A stretch of 64,000 nucleotides of DNA from Anaerobutyricum faecale (GTDB lineage Bacteria > Bacillota > Clostridia > Lachnospirales > Lachnospiraceae): NCBI GenBank assembly GCA_019119645.1, contig DWWR01000048.1, positions 3,248 through 67,247 on the forward strand, in the 5' to 3' direction. Positions 35,600 to 44,986 of this stretch are shown here, piece after piece. Under the pieces are notes generated by a model. That model saw nothing but the letters and a program-made list of their open reading frames with translations. It was not told the DNA's origin and searched no databases. The translations under genes and the position numbers were made by a program. The stretch's first letter is position 1. The number at the start of each line of letters is the position of its first letter.

Positions 35600-36505
35600 A
35601 TGAAAAGAAGAATAATTAAAGCATCAGCGCTGGCCTTGGCGGGAATCCTGCTGTGTCAGACACCGGTTTTTGCCGACGGAGTGGAACAGCCGTATCTGTC
35701 TCTGGGAGCAGATTTGAATAAGGAGGAAAAACAGACGGTGCTCCGTCTTCTGGGAGTGAATGAAGCGGATCTTGATGATTACAGAGTGGTGCAGATTACC
35801 AACGCCGATGAGCATGAGTATCTGGATAATTATCTCAGCGCTTCCGTTATCGGAAGCCGGGCACTTTCCTCTGTTCTCATTGAGAAGACCAGCAAGGGCA
35901 GTGGAATCAATGTTACCACCAAAAATATCACCTACTGTACAGAAGGGATGTATGAAAATGCGCTGACTACAGCGGGTATTGCCGATGCTGACGTGGTAGT
36001 GGCCGGGCCGTTTAATATTACGGGAACGGCGGCTCTGGTGGGTGCCATGACCGCTTATGAGGATATGACCGGGGAGACGATCACGGAAGAGAGTAAGGAC
36101 GCAGCTACCAATGAGCTGGTGGTGACCAGTGATCTGGCGTCATCTCTGGATGATTCAGATAAAGCAGAGCAGTTCCTGGCCTTAGTAAAGGAAGAGGTCG
36201 TGGAATCAGATATCAGCAGCGTGGATGATATCACGAAGATTGTGGAAGATTGTGAGGATAAGCTGCAGATTGAACTGACAGAAGAACAGCGGCAGCAGAT
36301 TGCGGAACTCATGGAAAAGATCAACAGCCTGGATCTCAACGTCAACGAGCTGAAAGAACAGGCGTCCAATATTTATGATGAGCTCAGCAAACTGAACCTC
36401 AACACGGAAGGTATCTGGCAGACCATTAAGGATTTCTTTTCAAAAATTCTCAGTTTCTTTGGGATCGGACAGGATACTTCCGCACCGGAGGCGACCACAG
36501 AGTGA
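35600..36505 (+). CDS. secreted DUF1002 protein
   Basis: ATG 35600 follows CAGGAGG. The 301 residues carry a signal peptide cleaved near VFADG and a DUF1002 domain: VEQPYLSLGADL near the start, then NKEEKQTVLRLLGV, and AGIADADVVVAGPFNITGTAALVG in two parts. The tail is helical, and its end (FFSKILSFFGIG) may associate with the membrane. Family members such as Bacillus YpuA are extracytoplasmic with unknown function. Confidence 0.85.
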   Translation: MKRRIIKASALALAGILLCQTPVFADGVEQPYLSLGADLNKEEKQTVLRLLGVNEADLDDYRVVQITNADEHEYLDNYLSASVIGSRALSSVLIEKTSKGSGINVTTKNITYCTEGMYENALTTAGIADADVVVAGPFNITGTAALVGAMTAYEDMTGETITEESKDAATNELVVTSDLASSLDDSDKAEQFLALVKEEVVESDISSVDDITKIVEDCEDKLQIELTEEQRQQIAELMEKINSLDLNVNELKEQASNIYDELSKLNLNTEGIWQTIKDFFSKILSFFGIGQDTSAPEATTE

Positions 36506-36603
36506 TGCCTGCGGGCAAAGCATCCCCCTGTGTCTGTCCATCGGTATTTTTCAGGCCGGATGGATGCGCAAAGGGATGATTTGGAATGGACAGCGGGCGG
36601 ATA

Positions 36604-36876
36604 TTATAGAAAACGCAGCAGATTGGCTGCGTAAGCCAGCAGAACGCCGGGAATGCCCAGAAAGAAGGAAAGGGCAAGGGTGATCAGGTTAACGCCCAGA
36701 TGGGTGGCAACACCCCGGATGGCGCAAAAGGCGTTGAACAGATAGATGTAGGACAGACCTGCGGCGCCTCTCCCGAAAAAGGAGAGGAGCGCTGCGGGTC
36801 TTTTTTTTATGTAAGAGATGAGATAGATGGCCAGGGCGGCAGCAGAAAATAAAAAGATGATCTGATTCTGATTCAT
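36604..36876 (-). CDS. bofA: BofA-like pro-sigma-K processing inhibitor
   Basis: 90 residues with two hydrophobic helices (FLFSAAALAIYLISYI and the C-terminal LALSFFLGIPGVLLAYA). The end, GVNLITLALSFFLGIPGVLL, matches the conserved BofA signature. In Bacillus, BofA sits in the forespore outer membrane and holds the SpoIVFB protease inactive until sigma-K is needed. In clostridia the family is wider and the role less certain. It is convergent with the DUF1002 gene. Confidence 0.8.
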   Translation of the reverse strand: MNQNQIIFLFSAAALAIYLISYIKKRPAALLSFFGRGAAGLSYIYLFNAFCAIRGVATHLGVNLITLALSFFLGIPGVLLAYAANLLRFL

Positions 36877-37008
36877 AAGAGATTCCCTGTCTTTACTTGG
36901 TACAGCCTATGCGGATTGCGGAAAAATATGCTGTGGAATCCGGGGAAAATGTATCGGGACAGAAAATGAAAGATCCTGGAAAAAATTAGAAAAAATGTAA
37001 AATACTAA

Positions 37009-37037
37009 TAGACAAGAAATGATATTTATGGTATAGT
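37009..37037 (+). promoter_or_regulatory. promoter of the Tad operon
   Basis: TAGACA, 17 bp, TATAGT, about 50 bp before the first Tad gene. The rest of 36877-37086 shows nothing else. Confidence 0.6.
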
Positions 37038-37086
37038 GTCAGTGGGATAACAAAGGAGAATGGAGGACGGAAGAAGGAGGCAGTCT

Positions 37087-37959
37087 ATGTTTACAATGAT
37101 AATCGGAGAGGAAGGAGAATATGGACGCCGTCTGCGCAAATATCTGGAAACACACTGGACAGGTTCCCTCCGGCTGCACAGTTTTACGAAGCCGGAGACT
37201 CTCCGGGCATCGGAAGAGGAAGCAGACTGTTATCTGCTGGAGGAAGGATTCTTTCACAGTATGCAGGAAGAAGGAGAGCTGCCGCCGGATTTTCCGGCAA
37301 GATGTATCCTTATTTCCGGAGAGGAAAGAGAAGATTGTTTTTGCCGGTATCATCCGCCTGATGAACTGATTCGGATGATTGAAAAGAGGAGAGCTCTGCT
37401 GGAAGCTGCCGGAGGCAGAGGCGGAGGGATGGTGATCGCTCTGTATTCTCCAGTATTTGAGCCGGAGCTTGAGAGGATCGCGGCGGCAGGCATGAAGCCG
37501 GGAGATCTTTACCTTGGTATGGAAGACGTGGGGGATCCACGGAGTGAGAACAGGAATATGGGAGATTTGTGTTATTTTATCGGTTTAAGGAGCAAAGATA
37601 TGGCTGCCATGGTGAAAGAAGCGGCCAGAGAGGAAGATGGTATCTGGCGCGTGGATTCGCCGGGGCTGTACCTTGATCTGCTGGAACTTATGCCGGAAGA
37701 GTATCAGTGGTTTTTCCAATGTCTGAAAGAGAGTGGAGAATATGGAGATATATATGTGGGACTCGGCAGTGGAATTTTTTCTCATCTCCCATTGAATATA
37801 CTGTTTGACCGTCTGTTGATCATCGATTCCAGGAGTCACCGGCGTCAGCATTTCGCCTGCAGCTGTCTTGAGCGGGCGATGCAGTCAGAGAGCCGGCGGT
37901 TCCATGGTATTTGTGAGCGAAGATATCGGGAGGAGATTGTGGATGCGGCCGCTCAGTAA
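37087..37959 (+). CDS. degenerate TadZ/CpaE-like protein
   Basis: ATG 37087 follows AGAAGGAGG; ATG 37060 is too close to its own GGAG. The 290 residues suggest a receiver-like N-terminal half (MIIGEEGEYGRRLRKYL) and a MinD-like C-terminal half (GDIYVGLGSG, FDRLLIIDSRS). Where the deviant Walker A loop should be, the sequence is MVIALYSPVFEPELERI, without GKT. It should therefore not bind ATP like CpaE. Its place just before cpaF is that of TadZ/CpaE, which localises the Tad apparatus. The assignment rests mainly on position and length. Confidence 0.6.
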   Translation: MFTMIIGEEGEYGRRLRKYLETHWTGSLRLHSFTKPETLRASEEEADCYLLEEGFFHSMQEEGELPPDFPARCILISGEEREDCFCRYHPPDELIRMIEKRRALLEAAGGRGGGMVIALYSPVFEPELERIAAAGMKPGDLYLGMEDVGDPRSENRNMGDLCYFIGLRSKDMAAMVKEAAREEDGIWRVDSPGLYLDLLELMPEEYQWFFQCLKESGEYGDIYVGLGSGIFSHLPLNILFDRLLIIDSRSHRRQHFACSCLERAMQSESRRFHGICERRYREEIVDAAAQ

Positions 37960-39187
37960 GCAGGAGCTCCGCGGAAAAGTGCTGGCAGGACTCCGCGGAT
38001 ACGACCGGATGACGGACGAGGATATCTACAGAGAGATTGACCGGGTCATTCTGGAAGCAGGGCACAGTAGTTATGGTACACTTTTTGAGAAAAAAGAACT
38101 CCGGGAGCAGCTGTTTCACTCCATACGAGGATTTGATGTACTGGAGGAATATCTGCGGGATGATACAGTGACAGAGATTATGGTCATTGGTGCATCCAAG
38201 ATCTTTGTTGAGCAGAACGGTATTTTGAAAAAAACGGATCAGACATTTTTTTCTGAGGAGGAAGTATATCGGCTGATAGATCAGATTACAGCGCCGCTGA
38301 ACCGGATTGTCAACGAATCGGTGCCCATTGTGGACGGGCGTCTGCCGGACGGTTCCCGGGTGCACGTTGTGCTGCCGCCGGTATCCCTGGAAGGACCGGT
38401 GATCACCATTCGGAAGTTTCAAAAAGGCGGCATGACCATGGAGCGACTGACAGCCTGCGGAGAGTTTCCGCCGGAGCTTGCGGCGGTGCTCGCCTGCCTG
38501 GTGAGGGGCAGATACAGCATCCTGATCAGTGGTGCCACCAACTCAGGAAAGTCTTCTCTGCTCAATGCACTGGCCGGTTATCTTCTGCCTGATGAGAGGA
38601 TTATTACCATTGAGGATTCCGCGGAACTGCAGTTTTATCATGTGGATAATCTGGTCCGTCTGGAGACGCGCAACGCCAATGCTGAAGGAGCCAACGCCAT
38701 TACCATGAACGATCTGATCAAGGCCAGTCTCCGCATGAGACCGACCCGGATTATTGTGGGAGAGGTCAGAGGAGAAGAGGCCGGTGCCCTTCTCAACGCT
38801 GCCTCCACTGGTCACAGCGGCTCCCTGTCTACGATTCACAGTAACTCGTGCAGGGATGCTCTCCGGCGTCTGGAGACAATGGTTCTCATGGGAATGGATA
38901 TTCCTCTGCGGGCAGTGCAGGGGCTGATCGCATCGGCGATGGATATTCTGATTCATCTGGGACGGCTCTCCACAGGACAGAGAAAGATACTTGAGATCTA
39001 TGAGCTGCTTGACTTTGACGGGCAGGAATATCAGATGAACCCTCTGTTTCTCTATGAGAGAGGGGAAGACGAGGAAAAAGAAGGGAGGCTTGCGGCCAGG
39101 GGCAGGCTGGCCCGGACCGAACGACTGCGGGATTATGGGCAGATGCATGCCTATGCACAGGCCATGGAGGTGTTTGATGCGAAATAA
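37943..39187 (+). CDS. cpaF: CpaF/TadA secretion ATPase
   Basis: ATG 37943 follows GGGAGGAG and overlaps the upstream gene by 17 bp. The 414 residues form a type II/IV secretion ATPase: N-terminal helical part, VTEIMVIGASKIFVEQNG, Walker A GATNSGKSSLL (about residues 197-207), an Asp/His box region IVGEVRGEEAG, and the His box STGHSGSLSTIHSN. It powers assembly of the Tad (type IVb) pilus at the inner face of the membrane. Confidence 0.92.
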   Translation: MRPLSKQELRGKVLAGLRGYDRMTDEDIYREIDRVILEAGHSSYGTLFEKKELREQLFHSIRGFDVLEEYLRDDTVTEIMVIGASKIFVEQNGILKKTDQTFFSEEEVYRLIDQITAPLNRIVNESVPIVDGRLPDGSRVHVVLPPVSLEGPVITIRKFQKGGMTMERLTACGEFPPELAAVLACLVRGRYSILISGATNSGKSSLLNALAGYLLPDERIITIEDSAELQFYHVDNLVRLETRNANAEGANAITMNDLIKASLRMRPTRIIVGEVRGEEAGALLNAASTGHSGSLSTIHSNSCRDALRRLETMVLMGMDIPLRAVQGLIASAMDILIHLGRLSTGQRKILEIYELLDFDGQEYQMNPLFLYERGEDEEKEGRLAARGRLARTERLRDYGQMHAYAQAMEVFDAK

Positions 39188-39917
39188 AACAGGCAGAGAC
39201 CGGTGGAAGGATTGGGCTGTGACCATCCTGGCCGGCGAGGGAATCATCGCTCTGCTGGCTCTGGTCGGCTATGACAATCTGCTTTGGATGCTGCCATTAC
39301 AGATTCTTCTTTTGCCGGTCCATAAAGTGTTAAAGGACAGGAGAGCGCAGCGCCGGAAGCAACAGCATATTCAGGGGTTCCGGGAAGTACTGCAGTCGCT
39401 GATGACTTCGCTGCAGGCAGGATATTCCCTGGAGAATGCCTGCCGGGTCTGCCTCCGGGAGATTTCCGGACTGTACCGTTCGGAACATCATCCGACGGTG
39501 CGTCAGCTGCAGAGAATCGTCCGGGGACTTGAACTTCACCGCACGGTGGAGCAGGTGTTTATGGAGTACGCACAGGAATCGCAGGCAGAAGAGATTTATG
39601 AGTTCGCTGTCGTACTGCACATAGCAAAAAGTACCGGGGGTAATGTGGTGGACATCCTGAAGAATTCCATGGAGCATCTTCAGAATAAGATGGAGGTGGC
39701 GGAGGAACTTCAGGTCAGTTTGAGCGGGCGTATTTTCGAGAAGAACATTATGTTGCTCATGCCTTTGGGCGTACTGCTTTATCTCCGTGCGGCCAATCCG
39801 GGGTATGTGGACAGTCTGTATACGATACCGGCGGGTAACCTGCTGATGACAGCGGTAATTGCCGGTACGGTGTTCTGTTTTTTCTGGACAGAAAAGATTA
39901 TGGATATCCGCATGTGA
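39177..39917 (+). CDS. tadB: TadB-like type II secretion F-domain membrane protein
   Basis: ATG 39177 follows GGAGG and overlaps cpaF by 11 bp. The 246 residues have an N-terminal helix pair, a cytoplasmic T2SSF domain (FREVLQSLMTSLQAGYSLEN, VLHIAKSTGGNVVDIL) and C-terminal helices. It is the platform protein of the Tad system. Confidence 0.85.
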   Translation: MRNKTGRDRWKDWAVTILAGEGIIALLALVGYDNLLWMLPLQILLLPVHKVLKDRRAQRRKQQHIQGFREVLQSLMTSLQAGYSLENACRVCLREISGLYRSEHHPTVRQLQRIVRGLELHRTVEQVFMEYAQESQAEEIYEFAVVLHIAKSTGGNVVDILKNSMEHLQNKMEVAEELQVSLSGRIFEKNIMLLMPLGVLLYLRAANPGYVDSLYTIPAGNLLMTAVIAGTVFCFFWTEKIMDIRM

Positions 39918-41392
39918 TACGTGGACTGGAAGAGAAAGGGCAGCCGGGCTGCATGGAACGGAAGTCACAGTACCGCAGTGTAAGCGGTTCCGGGAGATCT
40001 GCCCGGAGTGATATGACAACATTAAAAAAGAAAAGCAGGGATTTTTTGCGGATACCGGTGGTATTTTTGCTTGGAAAGCTTCCGGAGAGACTCCGGACGA
40101 TGCTGACTGCCAATATCAAAAAGAGAATGGACGGGCAGTATGCAGAGACGGAAGAGCAGACGAAAAAGAGAGCAGAGGAATTTCTCATTGGAGAAGGAAT
40201 CCTGATTTTCTGGGGGATGGCCCTGCTGGCAGTGATCATGGGAAGTATTGCAGCTTACCGCTTTTTGGAACCTGGAGATCTGATTTTTGAAAGGAATTCT
40301 TTCGGCGAGGGGGAGAAGGAAGTTTCTGTGGTGCTGGAAAAGGAGGATCAGAAACGGGAATATTCTCTTATCCTGAAAGAACAGGAACTGTCCGGGCGGG
40401 AGGAGAACTCTTTGCGCAAAGAGTTCTTTCACGAACTGGAAGAACAGATGGCAGGGGATAACACATCCCTGCAGAATGTCAGACAGGCATTGTGTTTTGA
40501 GGAGGAGCTGGATGGCTGGCCCTTTTATATCACTTATCAGCCGGCAGAACAGGGATATCTGCAGCTGGATGGAAGTCTGGGGGAGAAAAGTCTCTCCTTA
40601 AAGAAAGGTGACATCCTGCATACGAAGGTGTCTGTGACTGCGGAATACGGTTCTTATATTTGGAACAGAACTTTTGAGATACAGGTTATGAAGCCGGAAA
40701 CAGAGAAGAAAAGCTCTCCTTTTACGAAAGCTGTGGATCGTCTGAAGGAGACAGAAAAAGAGACCCGGGGAGAGAAAACTTATACGGTGCCTGCTCTGGC
40801 CGGAGGAGTCCGTGCCGGAAAGAAACAGGATTTTTCTCCGCTTAGTGTATTGATGTTTGGTGCAGTTATTCTGGTGCTTTTATTGCTGCGCAATGTCTCG
40901 GAGTTAAAGAACGGGGAAAAGATGTGCAGGAAAGAGACCCTGAGGGATTTTCCAATGATTGTTCACCTGTTGGCCCTGTATATGGGAGCCGGACTTTCCT
41001 TTTCCTCCGCGGTGCACCGGATCAGCGTGGACTATATGTCCCGGCCGGACAGAAAGAAAACCTATGCTTTTGAAGAGATTCTGCGTATGGATACCTGTCT
41101 GAAGCTGGGAGAGGGACAGCAGGAAGCGTGTATGCAGTGGGGAAAGAGATTTAAAGAGCCGGTATATCAGAAGCTTTCGCTGACAATGCTTCAGGTAATG
41201 GCCAAAGGAACGAGAGAAGGAAGAGTGCTGATGAATCATATGGAACAGGAAGCTTTCCGCCAGAGAATTGATCAGGCCAAAAAAGAAGGCGAAGAAGCAT
41301 CTACCAGGCTGTTGTTTCCGATGATCGTGCTGCTGGGTATGGTGATGCTGCTGGTGATGTTTCCGGCCATCGTCCGTTTCCAGGGATTTTGA
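39914..41392 (+). CDS. TadC-like membrane protein with large extracytoplasmic insert
   Basis: 492 residues if translation begins at GTG 39914, overlapping the tadB stop; ATG 40013 (after CGGAG) is an alternative start. A first membrane helix (GEGILIFWGMALLAVIMGSI) is followed by about 200 mostly hydrophilic residues, a second helix (SVLMFGAVILVLLLL), then a T2SSF-like C-terminal part (LLALYMGAGLSFSSAVHRI) and a last helix. The T2SSF part matches TadC. The extra outer domain is larger than in typical TadC proteins and may contact the wall or pilus. Confidence 0.75.
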   Translation: MIRGLEEKGQPGCMERKSQYRSVSGSGRSARSDMTTLKKKSRDFLRIPVVFLLGKLPERLRTMLTANIKKRMDGQYAETEEQTKKRAEEFLIGEGILIFWGMALLAVIMGSIAAYRFLEPGDLIFERNSFGEGEKEVSVVLEKEDQKREYSLILKEQELSGREENSLRKEFFHELEEQMAGDNTSLQNVRQALCFEEELDGWPFYITYQPAEQGYLQLDGSLGEKSLSLKKGDILHTKVSVTAEYGSYIWNRTFEIQVMKPETEKKSSPFTKAVDRLKETEKETRGEKTYTVPALAGGVRAGKKQDFSPLSVLMFGAVILVLLLLRNVSELKNGEKMCRKETLRDFPMIVHLLALYMGAGLSFSSAVHRISVDYMSRPDRKKTYAFEEILRMDTCLKLGEGQQEACMQWGKRFKEPVYQKLSLTMLQVMAKGTREGRVLMNHMEQEAFRQRIDQAKKEGEEASTRLLFPMIVLLGMVMLLVMFPAIVRFQGF

Positions 41393-41512
41393 GATAGGAG
41401 GAGAAGGCAGCAGAAGCATATGCTGTGGAGACCCGGATAATCTGGTGTACATCAATGCGGCGGATATTGGAACAAAGTGACAGACAACTGTAGCGTGAGG
41501 AGGGATAATGCT

Positions 41513-41716
41513 ATGGCAGCTTTGAAGAATATATATACCTATTTCAGAAACCGGGTTTATATGGCGGCAGTTTCCGAAGACGGCATGGGTGTTGTAGAGG
41601 TGATCTTAATTATCGTGGTTCTGATCGGTCTTGTAATCATCTTCCAGACCAATATAAAAAGTGTAGTATCTACTATTTTTTCCACCATTGAAAACAATGC
41701 CGGAAAAATACGCTGA
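41513..41716 (+). CDS. Flp1-like type IVb pilin
   Basis: ATG 41513 follows GAGGAGGG. The 67 residues have a short basic N-terminus, then the pilin core DGMGVVEVILIIVVLIGLVI with the conserved Glu near the start of the hydrophobic helix, as in Flp1 pilins. The length and position inside the Tad operon fit the major pilin. The prepilin peptidase is not in the window. Confidence 0.85.
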   Translation: MAALKNIYTYFRNRVYMAAVSEDGMGVVEVILIIVVLIGLVIIFQTNIKSVVSTIFSTIENNAGKIR

Positions 41717-43362
41717 TGCTCCGGCAGGAGGGCGGGCAGGTTACTGTTTTTCTGGCTCTGACTTTTTTTATACTGCTGGGAGCGGCGCTCTGTGTGCTGG
41801 AAGGTATGTACAGCTACATGGAATCTTCTTTGGCGGAAGACGCCGTGAAAGGTGCAGGAAATTATGTTCTTGCCAATTATGACCGAAATCTGTTTGAGCG
41901 GTATCATCTCTTTTTTCTTGATCCACGAGAGAGAGAACGCATGGAAACGGATGGAAAGGAATATCTGGCGAAATATCTTGATAAGAAGAGTTTCTTTCGG
42001 TTTTCCTGCCGCCGCCTGGACATCACAGATGAGAAAACGGCTGTGGATGAGGATGGGTTGTATCTGAAACATCAGATTCGTGAGTGGATGAAGTACCGGG
42101 AGGCGGCGAAAGCCGGAGAGAGCCTGAAGGAGCTTTTAGAATCTGCCAGAGATGCTCGTACAGCAAACTCTCTTGCCAAATCGGACATGGGAGAGGCGGA
42201 ATCAGCCATCAGGGAGTCGGAAAATGATAATGGGCAGTCGGGACAAAACGGCGGAGAGCCGGATGCCGGAGGACAGAGCGGCAGTGCAGCAGACGGTGCC
42301 GGGGGGCAGAATGACGGTACGGCGGCAGGTCAGTCCGGCAACGAAAATAACGGGAGTGCCTCGGATCACGACAAGGAACAGACCGGAGGAAAGACGGGAA
42401 TACAATGGAAGGATCTGAAGGAGCTGCTGACGAATATCACCCGTTCAGGAATTCTTGTGTATGTGACAGACGATGTGGGGGAAGTATCGACACTGTCTGT
42501 GGATACTGAAAATCTTCCCTCGGGTCAACGGGTATCGGAGAAAGAAGCGGCGGATTTCTTTTCCGGAGCGCTGTCTTTTTTAAAGGTCGACGAATGGAAG
42601 AAACTGCTCGGAGAGATTCGGACAGAAGAAGGCGGTAGTCGGGTGCTGGCGGATGAAGTTTATCTTCTGGAATATATTGAGGATAATTTTGCCAGTTATG
42701 TGGATGAGAATGATAAAGTGGAACGTGCGCTTAAGTATGAGACGGAGTACCTGATCGCCGGCAAGGCGTCAGATATGGATAATCTGAAAGCGGTGGCTGA
42801 CCGGATATTGTGTCTGCGTTTTTTGTCAAATTATATGTACCTCTCGCAGAATAGTCAGTGGAAGGCCGCCTCAGGCAGTGCGGCGGCTGCTCTGACAGGA
42901 ATCCTTGGATTCCCGCAGGCCAAAAAAGCGGTGCAGGTGCTTCTGACAGCAGCAGTCAGTTTCGGTGAATCTATGCTGGATGTTCATGCGCTGTTTACCG
43001 GGGAGGAGGTCCCTGTTATGAAAGATGCTTCTACCTGGAATCTGACATTGGAAAATGCGGTATCACTTCTCAAAAACAGAGGGCCGGTGAAAAAGGGAAA
43101 TGTAAATGCGGATTATGAAGATTATCTGAAGCTGTTTCTGTTATCCAGGATGGAAAGAAGTGCGGCGTTGTTCCGGATGATGGATATTATGCAGCTGAAT
43201 GTTGCGCTGGAGAAACCGGGCTTTTTAATGGAAAAAGCGTTATTTGCCTTTCGGTGGGAGGCAGAATTTTCCTGCGGCGGCTGGTTTACTGTTTTCCCTG
43301 GTACCGGGCAGAGCGGAACAGGCGGGTTTACGGTGGAACTGGATCGAATGAACAGTTATTGA
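41716..43362 (+). CDS. DUF5702 Tad-associated pseudopilin-like protein
   Basis: 548 residues; ATG 41716 overlaps the pilin stop codon. The N-terminus GGQVTVFLALTFFILLGAAL is a pilin-like helix. A helical outer domain follows, interrupted by a Gly/Ser/Asn/Asp-rich linker (about residues 165-220). DUF5702 proteins occur in clostridial Tad loci and are thought to be exported with the apparatus. The role is inferred from context. Confidence 0.8.
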   Translation: MLRQEGGQVTVFLALTFFILLGAALCVLEGMYSYMESSLAEDAVKGAGNYVLANYDRNLFERYHLFFLDPRERERMETDGKEYLAKYLDKKSFFRFSCRRLDITDEKTAVDEDGLYLKHQIREWMKYREAAKAGESLKELLESARDARTANSLAKSDMGEAESAIRESENDNGQSGQNGGEPDAGGQSGSAADGAGGQNDGTAAGQSGNENNGSASDHDKEQTGGKTGIQWKDLKELLTNITRSGILVYVTDDVGEVSTLSVDTENLPSGQRVSEKEAADFFSGALSFLKVDEWKKLLGEIRTEEGGSRVLADEVYLLEYIEDNFASYVDENDKVERALKYETEYLIAGKASDMDNLKAVADRILCLRFLSNYMYLSQNSQWKAASGSAAAALTGILGFPQAKKAVQVLLTAAVSFGESMLDVHALFTGEEVPVMKDASTWNLTLENAVSLLKNRGPVKKGNVNADYEDYLKLFLLSRMERSAALFRMMDIMQLNVALEKPGFLMEKALFAFRWEAEFSCGGWFTVFPGTGQSGTGGFTVELDRMNSY

Positions 43363-43457
43363 GTGAAGAATAAGGTGTGCATGGGAGGATTTGCCGGAGG
43401 AAGGCAGATATTGCAGGAATCCGGCAGATTCCGCCCGGAAGGAGGAGGTGAAACCGA

Positions 43458-44453
43458 GTGCTCTTCATAAAATACAGAAAAGGAAATTCCTGTCATGCAA
43501 TACGTGTTGTAGTAAAAATAATAATTTTTATGCGGTCTCTCCAGGCACGAGTCAAGGTATGGCTTCAAAAGAGAAAGGGAGCACTCCGTTTTGCCTCCTG
43601 TGAAGGTTCCGTCACAGTGGAAACGGTGCTGGTTCTTCCCATTTTTTTATGGGCGGCAGCCGGGCTGCTGATGCTTGGTAATCTTCTGATGACAGAGGCC
43701 AAGATCCAATATGCCTTGTCAAAGACGGCGGATGTGTATGCTGCCCGGAAAGCGATGGAAAGTTTCCGGAAAGATTCTTCTGACGGCCGGAAGACGGAAA
43801 GCGGACAGGCAGGGGGAAAGGTGGCAGGTACAGGAGATGTTTCCCGGAAAGTAAAAGATATGGCCCGTTCCATGCTGACAACAGCCGGACTGCAGGCGAT
43901 TTTTTCATCGGTATATGAGGAATCGCCGGTGGACAGCAGTTGTCTGTCCGGCGGCCGGGCAGGCATTGTATTATCGGCTTCATTATCCGGAGATGAAAAG
44001 GAAATGGTGGAAATAAACGCAGTCTACTGTTTAAAGATAGATATCCCTTTTGTAGGGACGTATTCTTTCCCTAAAAAGGCGGCGGTAACACAGCGGATTT
44101 TCAGTGGCTATACGGAGGGAAAAGGAAGTGGGGATGGCTCCGGCAGAGGAGGTTCGGGTGTCGTGTATGTGACTGAACATGGAAGTGTATATCATACCAG
44201 TCTGTCCTGCAGTCATATCTGTCTGCGTATAAGCGGAGGTAATGTAGAACGGATACTGAAAGAAAAGAAATATCATGCCTGTGATAAATGTATTGATGAC
44301 GAAGAGGCACCACCTGTTCTTTATGTGACCAGATATGGAGATAAATATCATTCCTCTCTGTCCTGCAGCGGCTTGAAGAGAACGGTCAGAACAATTCCGA
44401 AAGAAGAAGCGGAAGGAATGAAAATGTGCAGCCGGTGTGCAGCAAAACAGTGA
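43458..44453 (+). CDS. TadE-like protein with two C-terminal Cys-rich metal-binding-like repeats
   Basis: 331 residues from GTG 43458 after GGAGGTG. The TadE-like helix is CEGSVTVETVLVLPIFLWAA. A Gly/Ser linker then leads to two repeats of about 45 residues. Each reads YVT..G..YH.SLSCS, followed by a C..C pair (ACDKC; MCSRC). The pattern resembles the metal-binding motif of Ada and of secreted nucleases (YH...C ... C..C), so each repeat may bind zinc outside the cell. Confidence 0.75.
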   Translation: MLFIKYRKGNSCHAIRVVVKIIIFMRSLQARVKVWLQKRKGALRFASCEGSVTVETVLVLPIFLWAAAGLLMLGNLLMTEAKIQYALSKTADVYAARKAMESFRKDSSDGRKTESGQAGGKVAGTGDVSRKVKDMARSMLTTAGLQAIFSSVYEESPVDSSCLSGGRAGIVLSASLSGDEKEMVEINAVYCLKIDIPFVGTYSFPKKAAVTQRIFSGYTEGKGSGDGSGRGGSGVVYVTEHGSVYHTSLSCSHICLRISGGNVERILKEKKYHACDKCIDDEEAPPVLYVTRYGDKYHSSLSCSGLKRTVRTIPKEEAEGMKMCSRCAAKQ

Positions 44454-44470
44454 GAAGGGAGGATGGCAGT

Positions 44471-44986
44471 ATGCTGGACAAGATCGTAAAGGAAGAGAAA
44501 GGGATGATGACTGTGGAGGCGGCAGTGATCATTCCAGCCATATCTTTTATCTTGGTGGGAATTGTATTTTTGTTTCTCTTTTTTCTTGATATGTCAGCGG
44601 TGAAAAGTGAGGCAATGCGTGTTGCCGGGGAGGCGGCGTCCTCCTGGAAGACAGACGGCAGTCTTGTTACCGGAGAATATGATGAACATGCGCTGCTGAC
44701 GAGAAATATTTATTTTCTGGTGACCGGCAGCCGGAAAGCACTGACGGCGGAAGCAGAGCAGAGGATGACGAAGAGAATAAATGAACGATTGCTGATCACC
44801 AGAGTGGATCAGAGTTCCGTGACGATCAATATGCAGAAAGTAAAGGCAGAAGCGGAACTGCATTTTCGCTGGCCTCTTCGAGGTGTGGAGAAAATGATGG
44901 GACAGCTGTTATCTTTTTCCTGTACAACAGCATCTCCGGTGGATTCCTGGGAAGAACAGCTGAGATTGGGGGCAAGTTTACGATGA
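44471..44986 (+). CDS. TadE-like pseudopilin
   Basis: ATG 44471 follows GGGAGG. The 171 residues have the TadE-type segment GMMTVEAAVIIPAISFILVG, followed by an extracytoplasmic domain. It is likely a minor pilin. It overlaps the FHA gene by 4 bp (ATGA). Confidence 0.8.
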   Translation: MLDKIVKEEKGMMTVEAAVIIPAISFILVGIVFLFLFFLDMSAVKSEAMRVAGEAASSWKTDGSLVTGEYDEHALLTRNIYFLVTGSRKALTAEAEQRMTKRINERLLITRVDQSSVTINMQKVKAEAELHFRWPLRGVEKMMGQLLSFSCTTASPVDSWEEQLRLGASLR

